Below are positions 1 through 10,167 of a stretch of 64,000 bases of DNA, piece after piece. Under the pieces are notes generated by a model that was not told the DNA's origin, made no database searches, and saw only the letters and a list, made by a program, of their open reading frames with translations. Position 1 is the first letter of the stretch. The number at the start of each line of letters is the position of its first letter. Source of the stretch: Mycolicibacterium setense. GTDB taxonomy: Bacteria; Actinomycetota; Actinomycetes; Mycobacteriales; Mycobacteriaceae. The translations under genes were made by a program, and so were the position numbers. Where the stretch lies: NCBI RefSeq assembly GCF_000805385.1, contig NZ_JTJW01000008.1:682001-746000 (forward strand). The letters are read 5' to 3'.

Positions 1-3000
1 TCCGGGCGCGGTGCACCCGGCGCGGCGGCGGGTGCCGCGGGCGCGGGTGCCGCTTCGGCTGCCGGAGCGGCCTCGGCGGACGCCTCTGCCGGGCTTTCGT
101 CGACGTCCGGCTCCGGCTCGGGATCGGTGTCGCTGGCGAACAGCACCGCGGCATCGCGCTCGGCGTTGAGCACCTCGACGGTGCTGTGCGCGTACTCCGG
201 CAGCTTGAGCGTGTTGGTGGCCAGTCCGGCGACGGTCGGCGCGTTCTTCACGCCGATCTCGACGAACCGCTCGACGCCGAGGCCGCCCGCGGCTTCCTCG
301 ATGAACAGCAGATCCTGGGTCTCGATCCAGCGGACCGGGCTGGCGAACTGCCAGGCCAGCAACTCGATGACGACCTTGCGGCACAACTCGATCGGCCGCT
401 CGTTACGCCAGGTGTCGTAGTCGGCGAGAATCTCGTCGAGCGGCTCGGCGGGCACCAGATCGCGGATCTCCTGGATGAAATCGCGGTCCAGGGTGAACGG
501 CCGGGGCACCAGGTTCGGGATGTAGCGCCCGACCACCAGCTCGGGATCGCGGTCGCGCGGCAGGACGCGTTCCAGGCTGCGCCGGAAGTCGTCCACGCCC
601 ACCCGCAGCACGCTGGAGTGGAACGGCACGTCGATGCCCGGCACCAGGATGAACGACCGCTTGCCGCCGCTGATCTCGCGACGACGCTCGACCTCTTCCT
701 CGAGCGCTTCCAGCCCGCGCACGGTACCGGCGATCGCGTACTGCGAGCCGCGCAGGTTGAAGTTCACGATCTGTAGAAATTCACCGGTATCCGCCGCGAT
801 TTGGGCGACGAAGCTCTCGACATCCTCGTCGGCCAGGTCGATCTGCGACGGCCGGATCGCGGCCAGCCGGTAGTTGGACCGGCCCCGCTCGTCGCGCGGC
901 ACGATGTCGTGCATCTTGGAGCCGCGGTGGAACACGGCCTCCAACAGACCTTCGAGCTCGATGACTCCGGACACACACGCCAGCGCGGTGTACTCACCGA
1001 CGGAGTGACCACAGGCGATCGCACCTTCGACGAACGCGCCCTGCTCGCGCATCTCGGCAACCTGCGCGGCGGCCGTCGTGGCCATCGCGACCTGGGTGAA
1101 CTGGGTCAGGTACAGCACACCCTCGGGGTGCTCGTAGTGCACACCGGAGGCGATCAGCGACGTGGGGTTGTCGCGGACCACGTGCAGCACCGAGAAGCCC
1201 AGCGTGTCGCGGGTGAACTTGTCGGCCTTGTCCCACACCTTGCGGGCCGCCTTGGACCGGGCCCGGACCTCCATGCCCATGCCCTTGGACTGGATGCCCT
1301 GGCCGGGGAACGCGTAGACGGTCTTGGGCGCCGCGAGCCGCGCGGTCGCGGCCATCACGAGGTCGGAGCCGATGCGGGCCTGAACCTCGACAACCTCTGC
1401 GCCGACGTCGATTCCGACCCGGTCGACCCGGAAGTCGACCTCATCGCCCGGCTTCACCATGCCCAGGAAACGGGCGGTCCAGCCGACCAGCTTCGCCGGC
1501 GGAATCGGCTTGCCATCGGTGGCGGTGACGACGTGCTGCGCCGCGGCCGACAACCACATGCCGTGCACGATCGGCGATTCCAGACCGGCCAGCAGGGCCG
1601 CTGCCCGATCGGTGTGGATCGGGTTGTGGTCGCCGGACACCACGGCGAACGGCCGCATGTCCACGGGCGCACCGACGGTGACGTCGCGCCGGCGGCGGCG
1701 CGGGGTGTCGGTGGCGTTGTCCGAGATCGCTCCGCCGGCCTTGATCGGGTCGGTCAGCTCGGCCTCTCCGGTGCGGCCGCGGATCGCGAACCGCTCCTCG
1801 AGCCTGGCCAGCTCGGTCCCATCCGCACTGCGTACGGTCACCTCGACGGGGACCACCCGGCCGACCTCGGTGTCGTGCGCTGCCGAAGCCGTTGCGGTGA
1901 CGGTCAATTCGGCCGGATCGGTGGGCAGCGGGGCCAACAGGTGAGCGGCGTGATCCAAGTGGACCAGGCTCAGCAGACCTTCGACGACCGGGAATCCGGA
2001 ATCCGTTGCGGCGCTGCCGATCGCGGCGAACACCGCCGGCCAGCAACGGCCGACCAGGGCGTCGGGAACGACGGTCAGCGTCGGCGCCAGCGGTGCCCCG
2101 AAGGTGGCGGTGACGCCGGTGTGATCGGCGACCTGCTCGGGGTTCCAGCCGACGGTGACGGTGGCCGTCCCGTCGACGACGGGAGGCAACGCGTCGGGTC
2201 CGTCGACGCCCGCGGCGATGGCGAGCACCGAACGCATCGCGGTGGCGGCGTCGGCCACCTCGACCACCGGAGCTCCACCGCTGCGGATGGCCTCGGTCAA
2301 GGTGAATCGGATGTCGATCCAGGTTCCCGACAGCGGCACCGAGAGCACCACATGGCGATCGTCGGCGACCTCAAGCCGGGCACCGGTGGACGGGTGTGTG
2401 GCAGAACGGTTTTGCGATCCCTCGCGGATCTGCCACTCGGAAGGAGCGGCGATCCGGTGCACCGGGTTGACCGAGGTCCGCCCGGCCCACAGCACGTCGG
2501 GGGCGTCGAGCAGGACGGCCAGCGGGCCGGTCACATCGCCGCGGCCCTGGCGGCGCGACAGCACGGCCTGCGGCTGGGCGCCGGCGGCCAACACCTCGTC
2601 GACGGCGGCCTGCTCGAAGCGGTCCAGCAGCTCACCGACAGGTTCGTCGACCCGGGTGATGCCGGCCACCGCGGCGGTGCCGGGGATGACACACACCTGA
2701 TCGGCGTCGTAGCGCGCATCGTGAGCCTGCCACAGCGAGTCGCTGCGCCACCAACGGCGCACGTCCTTGTCGATCACCGGCACGAAGTTGACGGGCTTGC
2801 CCAGCGTCTTGCACAGCTCGACGAAGAACGGCACATCGGCCGGATGCAGCTGCACGGACGCAGCGTCCGGGTAGGCCGAGACCAGCGCGGCCAGCGCGGC
2901 CTTCGGGTCCTCCAGCAGTGCCTCGCCCTCGCCGGCCGCATCGAACAGTGTCTCGATCGGACCGAAATCCTGTGCGTGCAAACGTGCTTCGGCGCGCTTG

Positions 3001-5348
3001 AGCATCTGCTCGAAGCGGTCGCGCCAGGTGATGTCGAGCCACGGTGTATCGCCACGCTTGGTGTCGGCGGTGCTGTTGCCCTCGCCGATGGCCAGTTCGA
3101 TGTAGCGGCGCAGCCACTGCAGGTAGGTCATGTCGGCGACATCACCGAAGTACGGCTTGGCGGTGTTGGCCATCGCGGCGATGATCTCGTCGCGACGCGA
3201 CGCGACGGCGTCGGCGTCACCGGCCACCTCGTCGAGCAGACGCCCGCAGCGCGATGCGGTGTTGTCGATCTCGTGGATGTCGGCGCCCAGCTGGCTGCGT
3301 CCGGAGGCCATGCCGTTGGCGGCCTTGCCCGCACCAACCCATGATTCGGTGCCCTTGGTGTCCACCAGCAGCTGCTTGACCGCGGGCGAGGTGGTGGCCT
3401 CCAGGGCCGCCATGGCGGCGGTGCCGACCAGGATGCCGTCGATCGGCATCAGCGGGTAGCCGTGCGTGGCCGACCAGCGACCGGAAAGGTAGTCGGCGGA
3501 CCGCTCGGGGGTACCGATGCCGCCACCGACGCAGATGGTGATGTTGGACCGGCTGCGCAGCTCCGAATAGGTGGCCAACAGCAGATCGTCGAGGTCCTCC
3601 CACGAGTGGTGACCACCGGCGCGGCCGCCCTCGATGTGCACGATCACCGGCTTGGTGGGCACCTCGGCCGCGATCCGGATGACCGAACGGATCTGCTCGA
3701 CGGTGCCCGGCTTGAACACGACATGACTGATGCCGAGGTCGTTGAGTTCGCCGATCAGCTCGACGGCCTCTTCCAGATCCGGGATGCCGGCGCTGACGAC
3801 GACGCCGTCGATAGGCGCACCGGACTGACGGGCACGCTGCACCAGCCGCTTGCCGCCGACCTGCAGCTTCCACAGGTACGGATCGAGGAACAACGTGTTG
3901 AACTGGATCGCCCGGCCAGGCTCCAGCAGCTCGCCCAATTCGGCGATGCGATCGTTGAAGATCGGCTCGGTGACCTGGCCGCCACCGGCCAGTTCGGCCC
4001 AGTGGCCGGCGTTTGCTGCGGCGGCGACGATCTTGGCGTCGACTGTGGTGGGCGTCATACCGGCCAGCAGGATCGGCGAACGCCCGGTGAGCCGGGTGAA
4101 CTTGGTCGAGAGCTTGACCGATCCGTCGGGCAGGCTCACCACGGTCGGGGCATAGCTCGACCACGGTCGGGCCACCTCGGGCACCGCACCGATGGTGAAC
4201 AGATTGCGCTGACCGCCGCGGGTCGCGGCCGGCACGATCCCGATACCCAGACCGCGCACCACCGGCGCGGTCAGGCGGGTCAGGATGTCGCCGGGGCCCA
4301 AGTCGAGGATCCACCGGGCGCCGGCATCGCTGATGTCGGTGATCTCGTCGACCCAGTCGACCTGCCTGACCAGGATGGCCTCGGTCATCTCACTCGCGAG
4401 CTCGACGTCGATGCCGACGGCCTCGGCCCAACGAGCGACGATCTCGACACCGTCGGCCAGGCGCGGCGTGTGGAAACCGACCTCGACCTGCACCGGGTCG
4501 AAGACCGGAGCGAAGACCGCGCCACCGCGGACTTTGCTCTTCCGCTCGGCTTCTTCCTTCTCAGCGATCTGGTTGCAGTACAGCTCGAAGCGCGACAACT
4601 GCTCGGGTGTGCCGGTGATCACAACGGAGCGCCGGCCATTGCGGATCGACAGCACCGGGGGCAGCACGGTGCGCACGTCCTGGCTGAACTCTTCGAGCAG
4701 CTCGTAGATGCGCTCGGGCTCGGCATTGGTGACCGACACCATCGGCGGCCGGTCGCCCAGCACGGTGATCCCGCGGCGACGGGCCACGAGGGTGCCTGCG
4801 GCCCCGATCAGCTGCGCCAGCGCCAGCAGGTGCACATCCTTGGCTCCGTTGGCGGCGAGCGCCTCGACGGCCAGCACACCCTGCGAATGTCCGGCGACGG
4901 CGACCGGAGGGGTCGCGGCCAGGTCCATGCCCTGACGGGCCAGTGCCCGCACAGCGGCGATCTGGGTGAGCAGCACGCCGGGCACCGAGACGGCGGCAGA
5001 GGTCAGCTGCTTGTCGGACGGCACCGGCTCTTCGGCAGCCAGTGCCCGAACCCACTGCAGCGGCTCGAACCCGATGGGCCGCACCACGAGGAGTTCGGCG
5101 GCAACCGGCTCGAGGAGCAACTCGGCCTCGCCGGCCAGCGTCGCGAGCTCTGCCTCGATACCGGCCGAGGACACCAACTCCTCAAGAGTCTCCAGCCAGG
5201 CGCTGCCCTGGCCACCGAACGCGACCGCATAGGGCTCACCGGCGCTCAGCCGGTCGACCAGGGCATGGGTGGAGTCAGCCTGCCGACCGTCGGATCCTGA
5301 GTCGTCGTTGCGACCGGCGGACACCCGGTCGTGTTCATAGATCGTCAC
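1..5348 (-). CDS. fas: Type I fatty acid synthase, N-terminal 1782 codons (runs off left edge)
   Basis: Multifunctional FAS-I, which makes acyl-CoA primers for membrane lipids and mycolic acids in the cytosol. The minus-strand frame is open from a GTG at 5348 (GAGGAGA ribosome site about 8 nt upstream) to the edge. Visible domains: acyltransferase with GHSQG near residue 155; flavin-dependent enoyl reductase with GGRAGGHHSW near residue 570 and GGVGGIGTPERSADY near 610; MaoC-like dehydratase near residues 1200-1300; malonyl/palmitoyl transferase with GHSVG near residue 1446; then an Ala/Pro-rich linker starting at about residue 1740, where the window cuts just before the expected carrier domain. 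The full family protein is about 3080 residues. The KR, KS and carrier domains, and the usual neighbour acpS, would lie outside. Identification is secure from domain order and motifs. Confidence 0.97.
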   Translation of the reverse strand, partial: MTIYEHDRVSAGRNDDSGSDGRQADSTHALVDRLSAGEPYAVAFGGQGSAWLETLEELVSSAGIEAELATLAGEAELLLEPVAAELLVVRPIGFEPLQWVRALAAEEPVPSDKQLTSAAVSVPGVLLTQIAAVRALARQGMDLAATPPVAVAGHSQGVLAVEALAANGAKDVHLLALAQLIGAAGTLVARRRGITVLGDRPPMVSVTNAEPERIYELLEEFSQDVRTVLPPVLSIRNGRRSVVITGTPEQLSRFELYCNQIAEKEEAERKSKVRGGAVFAPVFDPVQVEVGFHTPRLADGVEIVARWAEAVGIDVELASEMTEAILVRQVDWVDEITDISDAGARWILDLGPGDILTRLTAPVVRGLGIGIVPAATRGGQRNLFTIGAVPEVARPWSSYAPTVVSLPDGSVKLSTKFTRLTGRSPILLAGMTPTTVDAKIVAAAANAGHWAELAGGGQVTEPIFNDRIAELGELLEPGRAIQFNTLFLDPYLWKLQVGGKRLVQRARQSGAPIDGVVVSAGIPDLEEAVELIGELNDLGISHVVFKPGTVEQIRSVIRIAAEVPTKPVIVHIEGGRAGGHHSWEDLDDLLLATYSELRSRSNITICVGGGIGTPERSADYLSGRWSATHGYPLMPIDGILVGTAAMAALEATTSPAVKQLLVDTKGTESWVGAGKAANGMASGRSQLGADIHEIDNTASRCGRLLDEVAGDADAVASRRDEIIAAMANTAKPYFGDVADMTYLQWLRRYIELAIGEGNSTADTKRGDTPWLDITWRDRFEQMLKRAEARLHAQDFGPIETLFDAAGEGEALLEDPKAALAALVSAYPDAASVQLHPADVPFFVELCKTLGKPVNFVPVIDKDVRRWWRSDSLWQAHDARYDADQVCVIPGTAAVAGITRVDEPVGELLDRFEQAAVDEVLAAGAQPQAVLSRRQGRGDVTGPLAVLLDAPDVLWAGRTSVNPVHRIAAPSEWQIREGSQNRSATHPSTGARLEVADDRHVVLSVPLSGTWIDIRFTLTEAIRSGGAPVVEVADAATAMRSVLAIAAGVDGPDALPPVVDGTATVTVGWNPEQVADHTGVTATFGAPLAPTLTVVPDALVGRCWPAVFAAIGSAATDSGFPVVEGLLSLVHLDHAAHLLAPLPTDPAELTVTATASAAHDTEVGRVVPVEVTVRSADGTELARLEERFAIRGRTGEAELTDPIKAGGAISDNATDTPRRRRRDVTVGAPVDMRPFAVVSGDHNPIHTDRAAALLAGLESPIVHGMWLSAAAQHVVTATDGKPIPPAKLVGWTARFLGMVKPGDEVDFRVDRVGIDVGAEVVEVQARIGSDLVMAATARLAAPKTVYAFPGQGIQSKGMGMEVRARSKAARKVWDKADKFTRDTLGFSVLHVVRDNPTSLIASGVHYEHPEGVLYLTQFTQVAMATTAAAQVAEMREQGAFVEGAIACGHSVGEYTALACVSGVIELEGLLEAVFHRGSKMHDIVPRDERGRSNYRLAAIRPSQIDLADEDVESFVAQIAADTGEFLQIVNFNLRGSQYAIAGTVRGLEALEEEVERRREISGGKRSFILVPGIDVPFHSSVLRVGVDDFRRSLERVLPRDRDPELVVGRYIPNLVPRPFTLDRDFIQEIRDLVPAEPLDEILADYDTWRNERPIELCRKVVIELLAWQFASPVRWIETQDLLFIEEAAGGLGVERFVEIGVKNAPTVAGLATNTLKLPEYAHSTVEVLNAERDAAVLFASDTDPEPEPDVDESPAEASAEAAPAAEAAPAPAAPAAAPGAPRP

Positions 5349-5956
5349 TGGCGCTATCTCCTCGGTGCTGCTGTGGTTCTGCGGTGATGTTGTCGCGGGT
5401 GGCTGTCGCGTGCGGTGTCAGGTGTCTGTCTGCATGTCTGGGGCGGTGTGGCTGCCCGGGCGACAGGCCAACGGCGATTCAGCGTCGAATCAGGCTGGAA
5501 CGCGGGCCGCCGGAACTCTCCGGACGGTGTCGCTCGCATTCCCGCCGTACTAAGAGTGTCATAAGAGGCAGTGGGCGTTTTCCGCTCAGATTGGTTACTG
5601 GCGAGTTCTACGCATGGGTAACCGCCGGTAACGTTACGCGGCGCCGACTGGCCGTCAAAGCCATTCGGGACAAACGTCCTGTTGGCAGGTGGTTACGGTC
5701 GAGTAGGGATAACTGCGCAGATCAAGGCAGTATTGTTATCGAATCGTTATCTAAATTTTCCGCCACATGCCGGCCTTCGAAGTGACCTCGAACCAGCAGA
5801 CAATCCGGCCGATTCTGTCTAGCGAATCTCGCGCATCCGAGCAGAAAGTTTGCTGGATTATCTTACTCACCGGTAACTATTTCAGTTCCGCTGCCCCGAT
5901 CGCGGCTTGAGGATGCGGCGGGGGAGGCCCCAGTCACGAAGACGCCCCGACGCGGA
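5349..5956. promoter_or_regulatory. fas upstream region with GTTATC and GTAAC repeats; no gene seen
   Basis: 608 nt between the fas start and the end of the MerR gene. I see no convincing coding frame; it is clearly more AT-rich at 5690-5880. It holds GATAAC at 5708, then GTTATC at 5735 and again at 5746 (one helical turn apart), and GTAAC boxes including the 10-bp palindrome GTAACGTTAC at 5628-5637 and a GTAAC at 5618. These could be binding sites for fas regulators (FasR is known in mycobacteria), but I cannot match them to a published FasR site from memory. The assignment as promoter region is inferred from position. Confidence 0.5.
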
Positions 5957-6571
5957 TCACTCAGCGGTGGCGAAGGCGCTCTGCAGGGCCCGGTCCACCT
6001 CGGCCGACACCACGGCCCGGGCCAGCTCACGCAAGCGGGCATCGGACACGGCGCCTCGGCTTGCGGTGAGCGCCGCGACAACCGACTCGGTGACCGTGTC
6101 GATCGCCGCATCCGTCGACCGGGCCAGCTGGGCCACGATCCTGATACTGCGCCGCTGATCCTCGGCACCGGTGACCTGCGCGGCCAATGCGGGGTCGGGC
6201 ACCTCCACCGAGCCATCGACGATGCGGACCAACCCGAATTCGACAAGAGCGCGGACATCGTCGTCGAGCGGATCCACGTCCGCTGCCAGCGTTTTCGGCC
6301 GGGACCAGCCCGAGCCTTCGATTCCCAGGGTTTCGGGCAGGTCCTTGCCGCTGCGCAAGCCCGCGAAGAACTCCGCGATGTGTGCCGAGTTGAAACCTTT
6401 GGCCAGTAGCTGGCTGATGGCCGTCAACTGGGCCAGATGCCGTTCGCCGTAATACGCCGAGCGTCCGACGCGCCGCGGTGAGTCCAACAATCCGCGCTCG
6501 CGGTATGCGCGGATATTGCGAGCGCTGACGCCGGAAATACGCGCCAGGTCTTCGAGACGATACTCAACCAA
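5957..6571 (-). CDS. MerR-family transcriptional regulator
   Basis: 204 residues. The N-terminus is a MerR winged helix: YRLEDLARISGVSARNIRAY (residues 4-23), then RERGLL and the YY-G-ERHLAQL wing. The remainder is alpha-helical and shows no metal-binding cysteines, so it is not a classical metal sensor. Start taken as TTG at 6571 because GGAGGA lies 7 nt upstream; no ATG fits better. It is divergent from the MFS transporter at 6891, the usual arrangement for a regulator controlling an exporter. Function beyond DNA binding is inferred from context. Confidence 0.85.
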   Translation of the reverse strand: MVEYRLEDLARISGVSARNIRAYRERGLLDSPRRVGRSAYYGERHLAQLTAISQLLAKGFNSAHIAEFFAGLRSGKDLPETLGIEGSGWSRPKTLAADVDPLDDDVRALVEFGLVRIVDGSVEVPDPALAAQVTGAEDQRRSIRIVAQLARSTDAAIDTVTESVVAALTASRGAVSDARLRELARAVVSAEVDRALQSAFATAE

Positions 6572-6890
6572 GCCGACGTCCTCCGCGCCGGTTTGAACAG
6601 CGATTCATGCCGACACCCTACTCCCCGATTAAAGCTACGAGCGAATTCGCGAGTCTACCCCTCCGATGGCGAACTACTCCACGCGCAGCCCGACTATCAG
6701 GACATATGCCGCACCATGCGTCTCATATCGCACACGAGCGTGCATTTTCAGCCAACTCGATGAACGACGATAAAGCCGGCCTCGAGACCAAATTCACAAC
6801 CGCGGCAATGCACTCCGCTCGCTTCGCCGTGCGTCAGTGCGAGAGCATGTACGTCTGCCCCGGAGAAAACATTTGACGAAAGGTGCCCGC
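6572..6890. promoter_or_regulatory. Divergent promoter region between MerR regulator and MFS transporter
   Basis: 319 nt without a convincing gene. It must contain the promoters of both divergent genes. I looked for a dyad with MerR-like spacing and did not find one clear enough to name. Confidence 0.4.
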
Positions 6891-8171
6891 GTGCGTCCCT
6901 GGATCGTGTGGGCCACCGGGCTACTCGCGTATATCATCGCCGTCCTCGACCGCACCACCCTCGGTGTCTCGGGCCTGCAGGCCGCAGACAGATTTGCCGC
7001 GAGCCCGAGCGTGCTCTCCACATTCGTCGTGTTGCAGGTGATCGTCTACGCCGCCGCCCAGGTACCCGCCGGCTTGCTGTTGGACCGCTTCGGATCCCGG
7101 GTGCTCATCGTCTGCGGGGCCGCGCTGATGACGGCCGGCCAGCTCGTACTCGCGCTGAGCGAGTCGCTGCCCGCGGCGATCGGTGCCAGGGCCATCGTCG
7201 GCCTTGGCGACGCATTGACCTTCATCTCGGTTCTCCGGCTGGTGCCGTACTGGTTCGAGCCCGCGCGGGTCCCGCTGGTGGCCCAACTGACGGGCATCTG
7301 CGGGCAGCTCGGTCAGGTGCTTTCCGCCGTACCCTTCCTTGCCATCCTCACCGGCTCAGGGTGGACACCGGCGTACCTGTCGGTCGCCGCGTTCGGGCTG
7401 GTGGTGATCGTGTTGGCGCTCGCCCTGATCCGCAACACCCCGCACGGTTCGGCACTGACATCCGAGCCGATCTCCGTGCACACCACCCTCTCCCGGATCA
7501 AAACCGTCTGGTTGCGGCCCGGTACCAGGCTGGGATTCTTCACCCATATGGGCACCCAGTTCTCGGTCACGGTATTCGCACTGATGTGGGGCGTGCCGTA
7601 TCTCACGGTGGCTCAGGGACTTTCGGAAACCGCGGCGGGCACGCTGCTGACCATCTCGGTGGTGGCCGCCATCTCGGCCGGCATCATGATCGGCGTATTC
7701 ACAGGCCGCCATCCGCACCGCCGGTCACGTCTGGTGCTCTGGATCATCGCCAGCAACGCCCTGGTGTGGACCGTGGTGCTGGCCCTGCCGGGACCGGCGC
7801 CGGTCTGGTTGCTGGTGCTGCTCATCGTCGTCATCTCGGTGGGCGGCCCCGGTTCGATGGTCGGCTTCGACTTCGCCCGCACCTTCAATCCGAGCCATAC
7901 GCTCGGCACCGCCCAGGGCATGGTGAACATGGGCGGTTTCCTGGCCGCGCTGCTGGTGATGCAGGCCATGGGCCTGATCCTGTCCGGCACCGACAGCTAC
8001 TCCTTCGCCTCGTTCCGCCTGGCCTGGTCGGTGCAGTACGCGGTGTGGATCCTGGCCACGATCGGGATCCTGATCACCCGTACCAAGACCCGACGGCTGC
8101 TGGCGGCCGAGCAGGAACGAATGCTGTTGGAAGGCTTCGAGCCTCACCCCGAGGCTCGCCCCGGCAAGTGA
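6891..8171 (+). CDS. MFS transporter
   Basis: About 426 residues with roughly twelve hydrophobic segments. The sequence between TM2 and TM3 carries the MFS signature (GLLLDRFGSRVLI), and the GARAIVGLGDALTF segment is typical of TM4. It is an inner-membrane secondary transporter; the substrate is not readable. Start taken as GTG 6891, preceded by GAAAGG at 7 nt; an in-frame ATG at 6837 would add 18 unlikely residues before TM1. It is divergent from the MerR gene and its end overlaps the convergent LtrA-like gene by 28 bp. Confidence 0.88.
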   Translation: MRPWIVWATGLLAYIIAVLDRTTLGVSGLQAADRFAASPSVLSTFVVLQVIVYAAAQVPAGLLLDRFGSRVLIVCGAALMTAGQLVLALSESLPAAIGARAIVGLGDALTFISVLRLVPYWFEPARVPLVAQLTGICGQLGQVLSAVPFLAILTGSGWTPAYLSVAAFGLVVIVLALALIRNTPHGSALTSEPISVHTTLSRIKTVWLRPGTRLGFFTHMGTQFSVTVFALMWGVPYLTVAQGLSETAAGTLLTISVVAAISAGIMIGVFTGRHPHRRSRLVLWIIASNALVWTVVLALPGPAPVWLLVLLIVVISVGGPGSMVGFDFARTFNPSHTLGTAQGMVNMGGFLAALLVMQAMGLILSGTDSYSFASFRLAWSVQYAVWILATIGILITRTKTRRLLAAEQERMLLEGFEPHPEARPGK

Positions 8172-9424
8172 CGCTCCACGCGCCGGCCGACGATCTCGGC
8201 GGCGTGCCGATGCCCGACCGCCTCGAACCCGACGACCACCACCACCGGTGCCGCGGTGACGACCAACAGACACACCGCCATCGGCGTCCCGTGCGCGGCC
8301 AGCACCACCGCCACCACCAGGACCACCGCGGCGAGCACCAGCAGCACAGCGTGCACCAGATCGAACTCCCGCACCAGGACTGAATAGATGACGAACATCG
8401 CCACCAGGTAAATCCCCACCGGGATCGCCACGGCCAGCACCGTGCCGACGGAACCGAGCTTCGATTCACCGTCGACGTAGTAGGCGGCCACGTGTAATCC
8501 CGCGCCGGTGGCCACGATCGCCGCGAACACCGCAAGGTGCAGATATCCGTACCAGAACGACAACGTGCGCTGGGCATGCAGCAGGGCGCCGGCCGGAACC
8601 AGGAAATACACCCACCACATCCCGAAGGTCAGCCCGATTCCGGCGGCCACGAGCAGGATCGCATCGGTCGACCAGCCGTGCTCCCCCACCGCCGCGGTCA
8701 GCGATGCCACCGTGCCGACCACGCCTTCGCCCAACGCGATGATCGCGAGCAGCCCGTAGCGCTCGGCGACGTGATGGGCGTGCCACGGCGTGCCGCCCAT
8801 CAGCCGCTCGGCCAGCATCGGCCCACTGATCTCGACGACCATCAGTACCAACGCGGTGACGAAGAAGACCGTCAGAGAGGTCTGCACGAATATCTGCACC
8901 ACCCACCCGATCTGCGCGACGACGACCGCGCATGCGTAGGTCAGGCACGCCGAACGGCGGGGCGGGTCCTGCATCGCGGCCCGTAACCACTGCCCCACCA
9001 ACGCAATTCGCATCACCACATACCCGGCCACCATCACCACGTTGTCGACGTGGCCGCCGTGTTCGATCGAGGCGAAGACCGGAGGTATGCCCATCGCGAG
9101 GATGATGACGCCGACCATCTGCAGCATGGTCATCACCCGGTAGATCCAGTCGTCGGTGTCATAGGCGGAGGCGAACCAGGTGAAGTTCATCCACGCCCAC
9201 CAGATCGCGAATGCGGAGAACCCGAAACCCGCCAGCCCGGCCGACACGTGGCTCTCGGCCATCAGATGCGCGAACTGCGAGGCCGCCACCCCGAATGCGA
9301 TCACAAAGGTCAGGTCGAACAACAATTCCAGCGGGGTCGCGACCCGGTGCTCTTCGTGCGGATCACGTCCGCTCATCCGGCTCAGCCGATGGGTTTGAAC
9401 CGGGCCCGGTCTGATTTCGTTCAC
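8144..9424 (-). CDS. Low-temperature-requirement A (LtrA)-like membrane protein
   Basis: About 426 residues, polytopic. The N-terminal HRVATPLELLFDLTFVIAFG is the hallmark of the LtrA family (PF06772), followed by some eleven hydrophobic helices and an HAHHVAERYGLLAIIALGEG loop, also characteristic of the family. Its biochemical role is unknown. Start taken as GTG 9424, with AGAAGGA about 8 nt upstream; an ATG at 9376 is possible. The 3' end overlaps the convergent MFS gene by 28 bp. It is divergent from the BTAD gene across 155 bp. Confidence 0.86.
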   Translation of the reverse strand: MNEIRPGPVQTHRLSRMSGRDPHEEHRVATPLELLFDLTFVIAFGVAASQFAHLMAESHVSAGLAGFGFSAFAIWWAWMNFTWFASAYDTDDWIYRVMTMLQMVGVIILAMGIPPVFASIEHGGHVDNVVMVAGYVVMRIALVGQWLRAAMQDPPRRSACLTYACAVVVAQIGWVVQIFVQTSLTVFFVTALVLMVVEISGPMLAERLMGGTPWHAHHVAERYGLLAIIALGEGVVGTVASLTAAVGEHGWSTDAILLVAAGIGLTFGMWWVYFLVPAGALLHAQRTLSFWYGYLHLAVFAAIVATGAGLHVAAYYVDGESKLGSVGTVLAVAIPVGIYLVAMFVIYSVLVREFDLVHAVLLVLAAVVLVVAVVLAAHGTPMAVCLLVVTAAPVVVVVGFEAVGHRHAAEIVGRRVERHLPGRASG

Positions 9425-9530
9425 ACTTGTATGTCCTTCTCTCGCCAGATTGCACCGCAATTCCACCGCATCGGCGCGCCGAGCCACGGATTGTCGACGG
9501 CGTGGTGGCGGAAACGTACTCCAAATACAG

Positions 9531-9542
9531 GTAGTGCACTAC
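9531..9542. promoter_or_regulatory. 12-bp palindrome in LtrA-BTAD intergenic region
   Basis: Perfect palindrome GTAGTGCACTAC, 37 bp upstream of the BTAD start and about 106 bp upstream of the LtrA-like start. It could be an operator for the divergent pair; that role is inferred from position and symmetry only. Confidence 0.35.
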
Positions 9543-9579
9543 TGATGTCACCGCCGCTGCCAGATTCGAGGATGAGCGT

Positions 9580-10167
9580 GTGTCCAAGCAATTCACGCTG
9601 AACGTCCTCGGCGAATTCGCCGTATACCGCGACATGGAGCCGGTGGTATTGCCGCCGTCATGTCGCCGGTTGGTGGCGCTGGCCGCTGTGAAGCGCCGTG
9701 AGCTGCACCGCAGCTGGGTGTGTGACCTGCTGTGGCCGGGCAGCCCGCCGCACAAGGCCGTGTCCTCCCTGCGGTCGGCGCTGTGGCGATTGCGACCGCT
9801 GGGCGCCGACGCGTTGCTCGTCGTACAGCATCAGTACGTCAGCCTGGCGCCCGAGGTGAAGGTCGACTGGCACGAGGCGCTCGCGATGCACGAGTCGATA
9901 GAGCGGCTCGACGGACGGCCCATACCCGCGGTCGCCGCCCCCGTCCTGCATCGGCTGCTGCGAAGCAGTGACCTGCTCGAAGGCTGGCCCGACGCCTGGT
10001 GTGCCGCCGAGCGCGATCGCTACCGGTCCATCAAGCGCGCGGTTCTCGACACGGCCGGCGGCACCACACAGAGGCAGGTAACGCGCTACGCGTTGGCGGG
10101 CGCGCCTCGCCGAGCCGGTTCACACGGCGGCTCCTACTACAACGAGAACGCCGGGTGCCTGCCATGA
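9580..10167 (+). CDS. BTAD/SARP-like transcriptional regulator, short
   Basis: 195 residues. Residues 5-90 resemble the winged-helix DNA-binding part of SARP/AfsR regulators: FTLNVLGEFAVYRDGEP-like opening, then VALAAVKRRELHRSWVCDLLWP and AVSSLRSALWRLR. The region from about 95 to 150 fits the start of the bacterial transcriptional activation domain (HRLLRSSDLLEGWPDAWC), but the protein ends there, without the TPR/NB-ARC parts of large SARPs. The last 40 residues look unstructured. GTG start at 9580 has GAGGA 7 nt upstream. Its stop overlaps the ATG of a 38-residue membrane peptide, so the two are probably translationally coupled. Confidence 0.75.
   Translation: MSKQFTLNVLGEFAVYRDMEPVVLPPSCRRLVALAAVKRRELHRSWVCDLLWPGSPPHKAVSSLRSALWRLRPLGADALLVVQHQYVSLAPEVKVDWHEALAMHESIERLDGRPIPAVAAPVLHRLLRSSDLLEGWPDAWCAAERDRYRSIKRAVLDTAGGTTQRQVTRYALAGAPRRAGSHGGSYYNENAGCLP

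Noticed and set aside
801..3344. 847-residue open frame on the plus strand
   Set aside because: It lies antisense inside fas, whose minus-strand frame has clear domain motifs. Arg/Gly/His-rich composition is typical of GC-rich antisense frames.
3462..5300. 612-residue open frame on the plus strand
   Set aside because: Also antisense to fas; no domain motif and low-complexity composition.
6908..8383. 491-residue plus-strand frame overlapping the MFS gene
   Set aside because: Out-of-frame shadow of the MFS transporter; no hydrophobic segments.
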